A stretch of DNA of 64,000 bases, taken from Haloferula sp. BvORR071. GTDB lineage: Bacteria > Verrucomicrobiota > Verrucomicrobiia > Verrucomicrobiales > Akkermansiaceae. The notes below the pieces were generated by a model. It was not told where the DNA came from, did not search any database, and saw only the letters and a program-made list of their open reading frames with translations. Both the position numbers and the translations under genes were made by a program. Shown piece after piece: positions 33,775 through 43,350 of the stretch. How positions within the stretch are numbered: position 1 is the first letter of the stretch; the number at the start of each line of letters is the position of its first letter. The stretch lies in assembly GCF_000739615.1 (NCBI RefSeq), contig NZ_BATP01000007.1:186001-250000 (forward strand). Reading direction: 5' to 3'.

Positions 33775-34503
33775 TCAGAATTTTTCGCCCGCTCCGGGCA
33801 GGGCCGAGCCATTCGGCCGCGGGTCGAGCACCAGCTTGCCATCTTCGATCGAGATCCGGGCCATCTGGGTGAAGGCAATATCCAGCTCAGGCTTGTAAGC
33901 ATCCGCCAGCTTCTCAAAGGCAGGCAGTGCCAGCACCTTCACGAAACCAGCCGGCACCACCAATTGACCGAAGCGTCCGCCCTTGGCCACCCGATGCGCA
34001 ATCTGGGTGTCCGGGATCATGGGGAAAAGGGTCCCGCCGTCCCGGATGATGTCGGTGCTCGCCTGGTCGTTAAGCGCCACATTCTGCTCCACCCGGAAGT
34101 ACATCGAGGTGGTCAGCGGCCGACCCATCACAGAGCGGACGATGATGACTTCCGCCATGCCCTTCTCCAAGCGCACGCGGACGTCGTCCAGAGTCACGAA
34201 CTTCTCCAGCGCTCCGCCTTGCTTGGCCTGGAGCGACTGCTTGAGGTAGAGGTTGATCTCTTCCTCGGTGAGGTTGAGCGGGAAACTCTGGTGCACCGCA
34301 TTCTTGAGCACTTGGTGCAGATCGCGGGTGCGGGCAGTCCCGGCTGCTGGCGAGGTTCCCTTGAGGTCGGAGAGGTCCTGGGGCTGGGTGATGTAAAACA
34401 CCGCTACGCCCAGTCCGAGCACCCCGGCGAAGGTGAACAAGGAGGCGAGCTTGCCGAGGCAACTGCCGCGCGGTTTCGGGGGATCCTGTCTCTCTTCAGC
34501 CAT
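33775..34503 (-). CDS. Single-pass membrane protein of unknown function
   Basis: The 242-residue protein has a cytoplasmic N-terminus (RQDPPKPRGSCLGK) and one membrane helix (LASLFTFAGVLGLGVAVFYI, about 19-38). The extracytoplasmic domain contains FPLNLTEEEINLYLKQSLQ, VRLEKGMAEVIIVRSVMG and VAKGGRFGQLVVPAGFVKV. The pattern resembles proteins that carry lipid-binding-like beta domains behind a signal anchor, but I recognise no named family. It heads a two-gene unit with the exported 512-residue protein. Confidence 0.65.
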   Translation of the reverse strand: MAEERQDPPKPRGSCLGKLASLFTFAGVLGLGVAVFYITQPQDLSDLKGTSPAAGTARTRDLHQVLKNAVHQSFPLNLTEEEINLYLKQSLQAKQGGALEKFVTLDDVRVRLEKGMAEVIIVRSVMGRPLTTSMYFRVEQNVALNDQASTDIIRDGGTLFPMIPDTQIAHRVAKGGRFGQLVVPAGFVKVLALPAFEKLADAYKPELDIAFTQMARISIEDGKLVLDPRPNGSALPGAGEKF

Positions 34504-34548
34504 GTGCGGGGAGGGCGTAGCAAACCCGCCCGCGTTTGGGAAGAGCGC

Positions 34549-34854
34549 TCAATCGCCGCTTTTCGCAGGCGTGGGGGAGGCCGCCGGAGCCGGGGCCGGC
34601 GTGGACGAAGTGGATTCCGCCGGTTTCGAGGCCGCACTGTCCTGCTTCGCGCCCTGCTGATAGGAGCTGGAGCGGTAATCCGTCTGGTAAAAGCCTGCGC
34701 CCTTGAAAATCAGGCCGGCACCGGTGCCCAGCAGGCGCTTCACCTTGCCCTCGCAGCCGGGCTGCGGGCAGTCCTCCAGCTTCGCGTCGTTCATGCTTTG
34801 GAAAACTTCAAAGCGATGGCCGCAGGTCTGGCAGAGGTAATCGTAGTTCGGCAT
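34549..34854 (-). CDS. FmdB-family zinc ribbon protein
   Basis: This 101-residue protein starts PNYDYLCQTCGHRFEVFQSM. Cys pairs (CQTC, then CPQPGC) bind one zinc in the FmdB/CxxC_CXXC_SSSS ribbon. GLIFKGAGFYQTDYRSSSY is the family's conserved end of the core. The remaining ~35 residues are low-complexity Ala/Pro/Ser. Members are proposed regulators of amidase or formamidase genes, but most are uncharacterised and no such target is adjacent. Confidence 0.9.
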   Translation of the reverse strand: MPNYDYLCQTCGHRFEVFQSMNDAKLEDCPQPGCEGKVKRLLGTGAGLIFKGAGFYQTDYRSSSYQQGAKQDSAASKPAESTSSTPAPAPAASPTPAKSGD

Positions 34855-35009
34855 GGGTCAGGCAGGGTCGGGCGGCGCATCCATAGCACGGCCCGGGCGG
34901 GGCGCAATAGCGGGGTCATCCGGACAAAATGCAGAAAAAACAGCATTTCGACTCTAACGGGGTTGACCCATTGCCCACCATGGGTTTATGATCCGCGCAT
35001 CTGAAAGAC

Positions 35010-35627
35010 ATGAAAGCTCGCCATCTTCCTGCCATCCTGCTCCTGCCCCTTGTCGCCGCCTCTTGTGGAAGCCTCGACGGCGTCACGAATATTCGCGGCG
35101 AGAACCACTACATGGCGGGCTTCAGCGGCAAGCGCGAGCATGACTGGAAATCGAGCCCGATCCCGGATGACGTTTCCTACTGGGACGGCGACCAGCTGAC
35201 CGGCCCGGCGATGATCAAGATCAACCTGACCCAGCAGAAGGCCTTCTTCTACAAGGGCGGGGTTCTGGCCGGTGTCTCGAAGATTTCGACCGGCAAGGAA
35301 GGCCGCATCACGCCCTCCGGCAACTACAAGGTCCAGCTCAAGGACATCGACCACCGCTCCTCCAGCTACGGTATGTTCAAGGAGAAGGGCACCAACCGGG
35401 TGGTGGATGACGACGCCGAGGCCCAGAACGAACCGGTGCCGCCGGGCTGCTACTACGAAGGCGCGCCGATGTTCAACTTCCTGCAGTTCGCGCCGGGCGT
35501 GGGCATGCACACCGGCTACCTGCCGGGCTATGCCGCCTCCCACGGCTGCGTGCGGATGCCCGACGGTATGGCCAAGAAGTTCTTCCAGAACGCGGAGGTC
35601 GGAACGCCGGTCATCGTCGAGCGATGA
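35010..35627 (+). CDS. L,D-transpeptidase (YkuD domain) lipoprotein
   Basis: The 205-residue protein has a lipoprotein signal (HLPAILLLPLVAASC, Cys19 as lipid site). The YkuD core begins MIKINLTQQKAFFYKGGVLA and ends in the catalytic SHGCVRMPDGMAKKFF with Cys180. Such enzymes make 3-3 peptidoglycan cross-links or attach proteins to the wall in the periplasm. Residues 25-65 (NIRGENHYMAGFSGKREHDW) are a short unassigned domain. Its stop overlaps the start of the rhodanese gene by four bases (ATGA), so the three genes to dtd form one operon. Confidence 0.92.
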   Translation: MKARHLPAILLLPLVAASCGSLDGVTNIRGENHYMAGFSGKREHDWKSSPIPDDVSYWDGDQLTGPAMIKINLTQQKAFFYKGGVLAGVSKISTGKEGRITPSGNYKVQLKDIDHRSSSYGMFKEKGTNRVVDDDAEAQNEPVPPGCYYEGAPMFNFLQFAPGVGMHTGYLPGYAASHGCVRMPDGMAKKFFQNAEVGTPVIVER

Positions 35628-35965
35628 ACGGCCTGCCAGACCCGGATGCGGGCATGGAACTCACACCGGCGCAGGTGTCCGAACTGCTGCCGGCGATCCA
35701 ACGCGGCGAGATTGAGCTGATCGATTGCCGCGAGGACGATGAGTGGCGCTTCAACCGCATCGAAGGCGCGCGCCTGGTTCCCCTCACCCGCTTCGCCGAA
35801 GCCGCGGTGCCGGAGAAGCCGACGATCCTCTATTGCCACCACGGCATGCGTTCCTTGCGCGCCGCTAGCTACTGGAAGCAGCGCGGGCTGAATGAAGTGT
35901 GGTCGATGAGCGGCGGGATTGACCGCTGGTCCGCGGAGGTGGATCCGAGCGTGCCGGTGTATTGA
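35624..35965 (+). CDS. Rhodanese-like domain protein
   Basis: The 113-residue single-domain protein contains IELIDCREDDEWRFNRIEGA, then the active loop LYCHHGMRSLRAASYW with Cys71 and the closing MSGGIDRWSAEVDPSVP. Single rhodanese domains carry sulfur as a Cys persulfide; the physiological partner is not apparent here. The start overlaps the L,D-transpeptidase stop by four bases, and dtd begins four bases after its own stop, so translation is probably coupled. Confidence 0.93.
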   Translation: MNGLPDPDAGMELTPAQVSELLPAIQRGEIELIDCREDDEWRFNRIEGARLVPLTRFAEAAVPEKPTILYCHHGMRSLRAASYWKQRGLNEVWSMSGGIDRWSAEVDPSVPVY

Positions 35966-35969
35966 CTCC

Positions 35970-36422
35970 ATGCGCGCCGTCATCCAACGCGTCTCTTCTT
36001 CCTCGGTCGTGATCGATGGGGAAACCGTCGCCTCCATCGGCACGGGCTTGATGATCCTGCTAGGGATCGAGGATGGCGACAGCGCGGAGGATGTCGCTTG
36101 GCTCGCGCCGAAGATCGCACGAATGCGGATCTTCGGGGATGAGGCGGCCTTGATGAATCTTTCCGTCGTCGATTGTGGCGGCGAGGCGATCGTGGTCAGC
36201 CAGTTCACGTTGCATGCATCGACGAAGAAGGGCAACCGGCCCTCCTTCATCCGCGCGGCGCGGCCGGAGATCTCCGAGCCGCTCTACCGGCAGTTCTGCG
36301 AGGCCTTGTCCGCGGAGATGGGCAAGCCGGTGGGACGCGGGCGTTTCGCCGCGGACATGAAGGTGTCTCTGGTGAATAACGGGCCAGTGACGATCGTGGT
36401 TGATACGAAGGCGAAGGAGTGA
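35970..36422 (+). CDS. dtd: D-aminoacyl-tRNA deacylase
   Basis: Starting at ATG 35970 gives the standard N-terminus MRAVIQRVSSSSVVIDGETV and 150 residues, the usual DTD length; a longer frame from 35919 lies inside the rhodanese gene. It has the two active-site motifs SQFTLHASTKKGNRPSF and NNGPVTIVVD, the latter carrying the cross-subunit Gly-Pro. The enzyme hydrolyses D-aminoacyl-tRNAs (and Gly-tRNA-Ala) as proofreading in the cytoplasm. It closes the three-gene L,D-transpeptidase operon. Confidence 0.97.
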   Translation: MRAVIQRVSSSSVVIDGETVASIGTGLMILLGIEDGDSAEDVAWLAPKIARMRIFGDEAALMNLSVVDCGGEAIVVSQFTLHASTKKGNRPSFIRAARPEISEPLYRQFCEALSAEMGKPVGRGRFAADMKVSLVNNGPVTIVVDTKAKE

Positions 36423-36424
36423 GG

Positions 36425-36452
36425 CCTGTGGAGAGCGGACACTCTTGTCCGC
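36425..36452 (+). repeat. Second REP family, unit 1 (ctgtggagagcggacactc type)
   Basis: The unit contains gcggacactcttgtccgc, an imperfect palindrome. It starts three bases after the dtd stop, and its reverse copy is at 36515-36543. Both lie between convergent genes. Confidence 0.75.
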
Positions 36453-36514
36453 TTACGAACGGGGACGTTTGGCCCATTCCGGCATTCTCCAAGAAGCCTT
36501 CATCTCACCCCATA

Positions 36515-36543
36515 GGCGGACAGGAGTGTCCGCCCTCCACAGG
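36515..36543 (-). repeat. Second REP family, unit 2 (reverse)
   Basis: ggcggacaggagtgtccgcc followed by ctccacag is the inverted counterpart of unit 1. It ends five bases before the stop of the convergent membrane-protein gene. Together the units could form a large stem closing a ~60-base loop. Confidence 0.75.
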
Positions 36544-36547
36544 GCCG

Positions 36548-37027
36548 CTAATCCTGCTTCACTCCGCGCTCCGAATCACCGCGCAGCGGATCGTCTTCGA
36601 AAATCGAAATCACAAAAGCGATGGCCGAGAGACCGCCGGCGGCAGGTGCCCAGAACTTGGTCACGTAGCTGTAAAAGCTTCCGATCGTCGGAAGCAGCTC
36701 ACCCCAATCAAGCTTGGGGACGAAGGAGGCCTCAATGCTCTTCCAGTAGATGTCCTGGAAATGCAGCAGCCTCGGCATCGTTAGCAGGAAGGCAGCACCG
36801 AGGAGCCACAAGCAGAGATTCCTCCGGCGCGAGTTCTTCCCGCGGAGAAATGCCCCGTATCCAAGGACGAGGACGAAAACCACAAACGGCACCAATAAAT
36901 ACAAAGGCCCGTTGGGGTCCGGCTTGTCGCTGATCGTATCCAGCGACCTGGTATAGACATACGCCAGCGCCACAAAGATCGCCACCCACCCTGACTTCTG
37001 CAAAATGTGGGCGATCGAGCGAAGCAT
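36548..37027 (-). CDS. Small polytopic membrane protein of unknown function
   Basis: The 159-residue protein has about four membrane helices: SGWVAIFVALAYVYT, LYLLVPFVVFVLVLGYGAF, LCLWLLGAAFLLTM and APAAGGLSAIAFVISIF. Arg/Lys-rich loops lie between (FLRGKNSRRRN). No family is recognised. It starts nine bases after the stop of the DUF4332-like gene, in the same direction, so the two are probably co-transcribed. Confidence 0.65.
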   Translation of the reverse strand: MLRSIAHILQKSGWVAIFVALAYVYTRSLDTISDKPDPNGPLYLLVPFVVFVLVLGYGAFLRGKNSRRRNLCLWLLGAAFLLTMPRLLHFQDIYWKSIEASFVPKLDWGELLPTIGSFYSYVTKFWAPAAGGLSAIAFVISIFEDDPLRGDSERGVKQD

Positions 37028-37036
37028 TTCAGCAGC

Positions 37037-38236
37037 CTACTTCTTAATCCGGATCGAAGTCCCGCAGAAGGTGCAGTTGAACCACTTGAAGGTGATTACG
37101 TGCAGAGCCAGCGCGCCAATGAATCCCAGCATGGGCAAGTGGTGCGCCTTCCGGTTCTTCAAGCAATGCTTCGGCACGTAGATCCGCTGGGCGCAGACGC
37201 GGCACTTGGCGCGGGCGCTGACGAGGGCATAGAGCAGACCGAGGATCGGTACGGCCAAAGGAAAGGCGATGATCCACTTCGGGACCCACGCGAATTGCTC
37301 CGGCTTCTCATCGTGTAGAATCAGCAGCGGCGCGGCGATGATCGCGAGCGGGATGGAGATCTGCAGCAGCACCGCAAAGAGCCCGCCGAACCAGACCTTG
37401 AGCGGTTGGTCGTGGAGCACGCCACGGATAAAGAAGCGTGAGTTTGGATTGCGGCCCTTGTTGGTTTCCGGGCGCGGGGAACGCAGCAGGGCGATTCGCT
37501 CGTCTTCCATCCCTGCCCGGCTGGAGGAAGCGCGCGGCGGCGGGACATCGCCTTGGGCTTCTTCGATCGTGCGGACCCGCGAAGGGTCAATTCCGCGGCG
37601 ACCGATCGGAGCGGTGGCATCGCCAAGCTGGACGGAGCTACTGCTTTGGACGCGGCGGCTGCCCTGCGGGGCATCCGGAATGTGAGCCTCGTGCGGGCTA
37701 TCCGCGGAAGGCATCACCGCGACCCGGACGTCGAGATCACCCTCGGCACGGTTGAGCACCGGGGCGATCGCGATCTCAGAGGGCGAGATCCCCTGCTCTG
37801 CAAGCATGCGGGCAGGAATCGGCACCGCCACCGGAGCCGCGGCCAGCATCACCAGCACTTCGGGGTCCGCCTCGAAATTCACCGGTCCCGCCAGCGGAAC
37901 CGGCAGCACTTCCTCACTCTCGTCGACCACCAGGGAGAGCGCCGGAGCGCCCCCTTCCTCCACGACGGTCACCGTCGGCTTTACGCTCTCCGCAGCCTTG
38001 GCGCGACCACCACGCGGGTGATCCAGCAGCTTGGCCGCAGAGGCGACCCAGCGCTCGACCTTCTTGCGTTCGGGCGCGCGCGCCACGATCCGCAGCATGT
38101 CGTTGGCCTTGGTCACCTCCCGCAGCAGCACATCCACATTGGCCCGTGCGACCGCGTTCAGATCCGTCCACCCGGTGGCTTCCAACAATTCAACTTCATC
38201 TGAATCGATGCCTTCGATGGTGAGCAGTTCCGACAT
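37037..38236 (-). CDS. DUF4332-like helix-hairpin-helix protein with C-terminal membrane segments
   Basis: The 399-residue protein opens with a helix-hairpin-helix region of DUF4332 type (LLTIEGIDSDEVELLEATGW, about 4-23, then LNAVARANVDVLLREVTKAN). A Pro/Ala/Val-rich linker carries short acidic patches. The C-terminal half has two or three membrane helices (VWFGGLFAVLLQISIPLAII, WIIAFPLAVPILGLLYALV and MLGFIGALALHVITF) and Cys pairs (CRVC, CTFC) that could bind a metal at the cytoplasmic face. DUF4332 is usually soluble, so the membrane fusion is noteworthy. Function unknown. Confidence 0.65.
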   Translation of the reverse strand: MSELLTIEGIDSDEVELLEATGWTDLNAVARANVDVLLREVTKANDMLRIVARAPERKKVERWVASAAKLLDHPRGGRAKAAESVKPTVTVVEEGGAPALSLVVDESEEVLPVPLAGPVNFEADPEVLVMLAAAPVAVPIPARMLAEQGISPSEIAIAPVLNRAEGDLDVRVAVMPSADSPHEAHIPDAPQGSRRVQSSSSVQLGDATAPIGRRGIDPSRVRTIEEAQGDVPPPRASSSRAGMEDERIALLRSPRPETNKGRNPNSRFFIRGVLHDQPLKVWFGGLFAVLLQISIPLAIIAAPLLILHDEKPEQFAWVPKWIIAFPLAVPILGLLYALVSARAKCRVCAQRIYVPKHCLKNRKAHHLPMLGFIGALALHVITFKWFNCTFCGTSIRIKK

Positions 38237-38286
38237 TCTGCGAGCGACGAAGCTAGATTAAGGATTGGAATGCAGGATGCAAGGCA

Positions 38287-40995
<2,709 letters not shown>

Positions 40996-41154
40996 GGCGG
41001 CGGAGGGATGCCAGAGGGTCTCTACTTTGTAAAGGGAGGGCGGGAATTTCCCCGCATCCGGGGATACGTATCCTGATTTTCAACGGGTTTCCCCGCCCCT
41101 ACGGAAATCCCGACGCACGCCATCACGGCATTCCCGAGCGCCGCAAAATCGGCC

Positions 41155-41272
41155 ATGACTATTCCCGAAGCCGACGCCAGCCCCCCCAAGGCCGAAGCTA
41201 CTCCCCAGAGAAACCAATCCCCCTGATACCCGCCGCTTCGTTCCCCCCGACGACCCGGCGGGTCTTTCTTTT
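41155..41272 (+). terminator. Plus-strand intrinsic terminator, with a 23-codon ORF ending just before it
   Basis: acccgccg at 41228-41235 pairs with cggcgggt at 41256-41263, followed by ctttctttt, a clear intrinsic terminator. A short ORF runs from ATG 41155 to the TGA at 41224-41226 (MTIPEADASPPKAEATPQRN and three more), ending two bases before the stem. The terminator is confident, while the ORF has no strong ribosome-binding site. It could equally be the end of a small non-coding RNA. Confidence 0.6.
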
Positions 41273-41374
41273 GTGGGGTGGGGCGCTTAGGATTTGGGCG
41301 CATCTTCCCTAGAATCAATTGGTCGGATCAGCCGGATCGGACGAATCTCGCAGGGCTCAAAGCGCCCTATGAGT

Positions 41375-41510
41375 ACAAAAAGAAGCCCGACCGGTATTCC
41401 TTAGGAAAAACCCAAAAACCTAAAGAACCACCGGCCGGGCCACCTGCCGGAAGCGCGAACTCCCTGACAAGATCTTTGTTATAAGTTAGCGAGGTGACCC
41501 TCGCAGTTGC
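41375..41510 (-). ncRNA. Candidate small RNA or valS leader ending in a strong terminator
   Basis: On the minus strand, 41439-41419 pairs with 41405-41386 in a ~20-pair stem (cccggccggt against accggtcggg, plus ttagg/cctaa) over a 13-base loop. cttctttttgt follows at once. Upstream, TATATA near 41514-41519 (minus) could be a -10 box, and gcgagggtcacctcgc forms a 5' hairpin. No credible ORF ends here, so a ~130-nt RNA is a reasonable reading. Boundaries are estimated. The terminator points towards valS, 380 bases away, so a conditional leader is an alternative. Confidence 0.4.
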
Positions 41511-41852
41511 CTTACACCTATATAACGTCACCAGCCGGGTTTTTGTTTCAGAATTTCTTCTTTTTTTTCGGGGTCCGTTTCCGGGCCCCTTCCCCGGGTT
41601 TTCCCGGGAAATCCTGCGCGGCGGACGGACCGTCCCACCCCGGAGGGATCGCTGCCTCACGATCCAACTTCCCCGCCTTCGAAAAGATATAAGGAAGTTT
41701 TAGCAGGACGCTGGAAACCGTAGCCTTGCCCGCCGCCCCAAGACACAGCGTCCCGCAGGGGCAGCACTGGAAATTGCGCTGGATTTCATACAACCGTTGC
41801 GAGCGTGGACGTGTATGGTTGCCGCTTGCCTCTCCGTCTCTAACTTACCCCG

Positions 41853-43340
41853 ATGAAAGCACTCCTCTGCGGCCTCGCCTTCTGCTTCCTCACATCCCTT
41901 TGCTCCGCCGCGGAACCCACGCTGAAACTGGATCTCGGGGGCGGCGTGGGGCTTGACCTGGTGCTGATCCCCGCTGGCAACTTCACGCAGGGCTCGCCCG
42001 CTAACGAGGCGGGCCGGGCCTCCGACGAAACCCAGCGCCAGGTCACCATTTCCAAGCAGTTTTACTTTGGCCGGACCGCGGTCACCCGCGCGCAGTGGGA
42101 ACGCTTCATCGCCGAGACCCACTATATGACCGAAGCGGAGGGCGGAACCAGCGGTGGCTACGGCTGGACCGGCAGTGGCCTGGAGCAGCGCAAGGAGTTC
42201 ACCTGGCGGAATCCCGGCTTTGCCCAGACGCCGGAGCACCCGGTCTGCCTGGTGACCTTTCCCGATGCACAGGCTTTCTGCGCCTGGCTGGAGAAGAAAT
42301 CCGGCCGCAAGGTGAGCCTCCCGACCGAAGCCCAGTGGGAATACGCCTGCCGCGCAGGTACCCCGGGCCCATTCCGGGGCCTCGATGCCTTCGCGACGGC
42401 TTGGCACAAGGACAATGCGGGCAACGGCACCCGCCCGGCAGATTCCAGAACTCCCAATCCCTGGGGTCTGGTAATCGGCGGCAATGTCTCCGAATGGTGC
42501 CTCGACTGGTATGGCCCCTACCCCGCAGGGGCCGCCACCGATCCGCTGCAGCAGAATCAGAATCTCAGCGATAAGCCGCGGCGGATCTTGCGCGGCGGCT
42601 CGTGGATCCGCGGTGCCAGCAATACCCGCAGTGCCGCCCGCTACCGCGCCGATCCCCGCAGCCGCAATGCCGATATCGGCTTCCGTATTCTCTGTTCCGC
42701 GGAAGCCCCCGCTCCAGCCAAGGTGACGCCACCACCACCGCCGCCCACGCCGCCAGTGGAGGTGGAATCGAGCCGACCTGCCCCCGTGACTCCCGCCCCG
42801 CCGGTGACAACGCCGCCAGCGACCCATCACGAATCAGCCCCGGCGGTCTCCCGTTCGCCGATCGGCACTCTGCTGGGAGGCTTGCTCTGCTTCCTGCTCC
42901 CAGTGGGAGTCATCATCGCGATCGTCTTCGCGGTCGTGAAGCGAAGGAATATTTCCGCCAGCGCGGGCAACCCGGCCGACCGCTTCCTACATCCTACGCC
43001 ACCGCCGAGGGCCTTCTCGTCCGCACCGATCCGCAAGGGCGATGACGGCTTCTGGATCCAGGGCGACTGGCCGGAGGGCACCGCGCTCAAGCTCCGCTAC
43101 ATGGTGGCGGGGGTGGCCATGGTGCAGGAGATCCTTTATCGGCCGGGTGCCGAGGGGCAGTTCATCTACACCGGTAGAGAGCCGGATTCGATCAGCGTGC
43201 TGGCGGGCAACGATCCGACCAATACGGTGGAACCCGGCCTCTTCGGCGGGCCCGCGATTCCGACCACAGGCTATCGCGACCGCGATGACGACGACGACCG
43301 CCGCCGCAGTGTCCCGCCGACCCGGCCCTCCGCTTACTAA
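41853..43340 (+). CDS. Formylglycine-generating-enzyme (SUMF1-like) domain protein, exported, with C-terminal membrane anchor
   Basis: The 495-residue protein has a signal peptide (MKALLCGLAFCFLTSLCSAA). The FGE-sulfatase domain (about 35-285) contains LVLIPAGNFTQGSP, YFGRTAVTRAQWERF, SLPTEAQWEYACRAG, NVSEWCLDWYGPYP and ends ILRGGSWIRGASNTRSAARY and NADIGFRIL. A Pro-rich linker leads to a membrane helix (IGTLLGGLLCFLLPVGVIIA, about 331-355). The cytoplasmic C-terminal part includes DGFWIQGDWPEGTALKLRYM and a run of Asp/Arg. The two Cys that activate copper in true FGEs were not identified, so it may be a non-catalytic C-type-lectin-like member. It is first in an operon with the glycosyltransferase and epimerase. 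Confidence 0.82.
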   Translation: MKALLCGLAFCFLTSLCSAAEPTLKLDLGGGVGLDLVLIPAGNFTQGSPANEAGRASDETQRQVTISKQFYFGRTAVTRAQWERFIAETHYMTEAEGGTSGGYGWTGSGLEQRKEFTWRNPGFAQTPEHPVCLVTFPDAQAFCAWLEKKSGRKVSLPTEAQWEYACRAGTPGPFRGLDAFATAWHKDNAGNGTRPADSRTPNPWGLVIGGNVSEWCLDWYGPYPAGAATDPLQQNQNLSDKPRRILRGGSWIRGASNTRSAARYRADPRSRNADIGFRILCSAEAPAPAKVTPPPPPPTPPVEVESSRPAPVTPAPPVTTPPATHHESAPAVSRSPIGTLLGGLLCFLLPVGVIIAIVFAVVKRRNISASAGNPADRFLHPTPPPRAFSSAPIRKGDDGFWIQGDWPEGTALKLRYMVAGVAMVQEILYRPGAEGQFIYTGREPDSISVLAGNDPTNTVEPGLFGGPAIPTTGYRDRDDDDDRRRSVPPTRPSAY

Positions 43341-43350
43341 GTGAAGCGCG

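Larger units (their letters stand above)
40996..41852. other. Long divergent intergenic region between valS and the FGE-like gene
   Basis: No supported protein gene longer than a few dozen codons is present. The region holds a plus-strand terminator (41228-41272), a minus-strand terminator (41375-41439), a ggatacgtatcc palindrome near 41067, and T-rich and G/C-block sequence at 41530-41620. Open frames here overlap the terminators or are low-complexity and were not called. It should contain the promoters of both flanking genes. Confidence 0.6.

Noticed and set aside
41022-41318. 98-codon minus-strand frame between valS and the terminators
   Set aside because: It spans the plus-strand terminator and ends in basic, proline-rich sequence; no ribosome-binding site or family signal.
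41367-41660. 97-codon minus-strand frame
   Set aside because: It reads through the strong terminator stem at 41375-41439, so it is unlikely to be translated.
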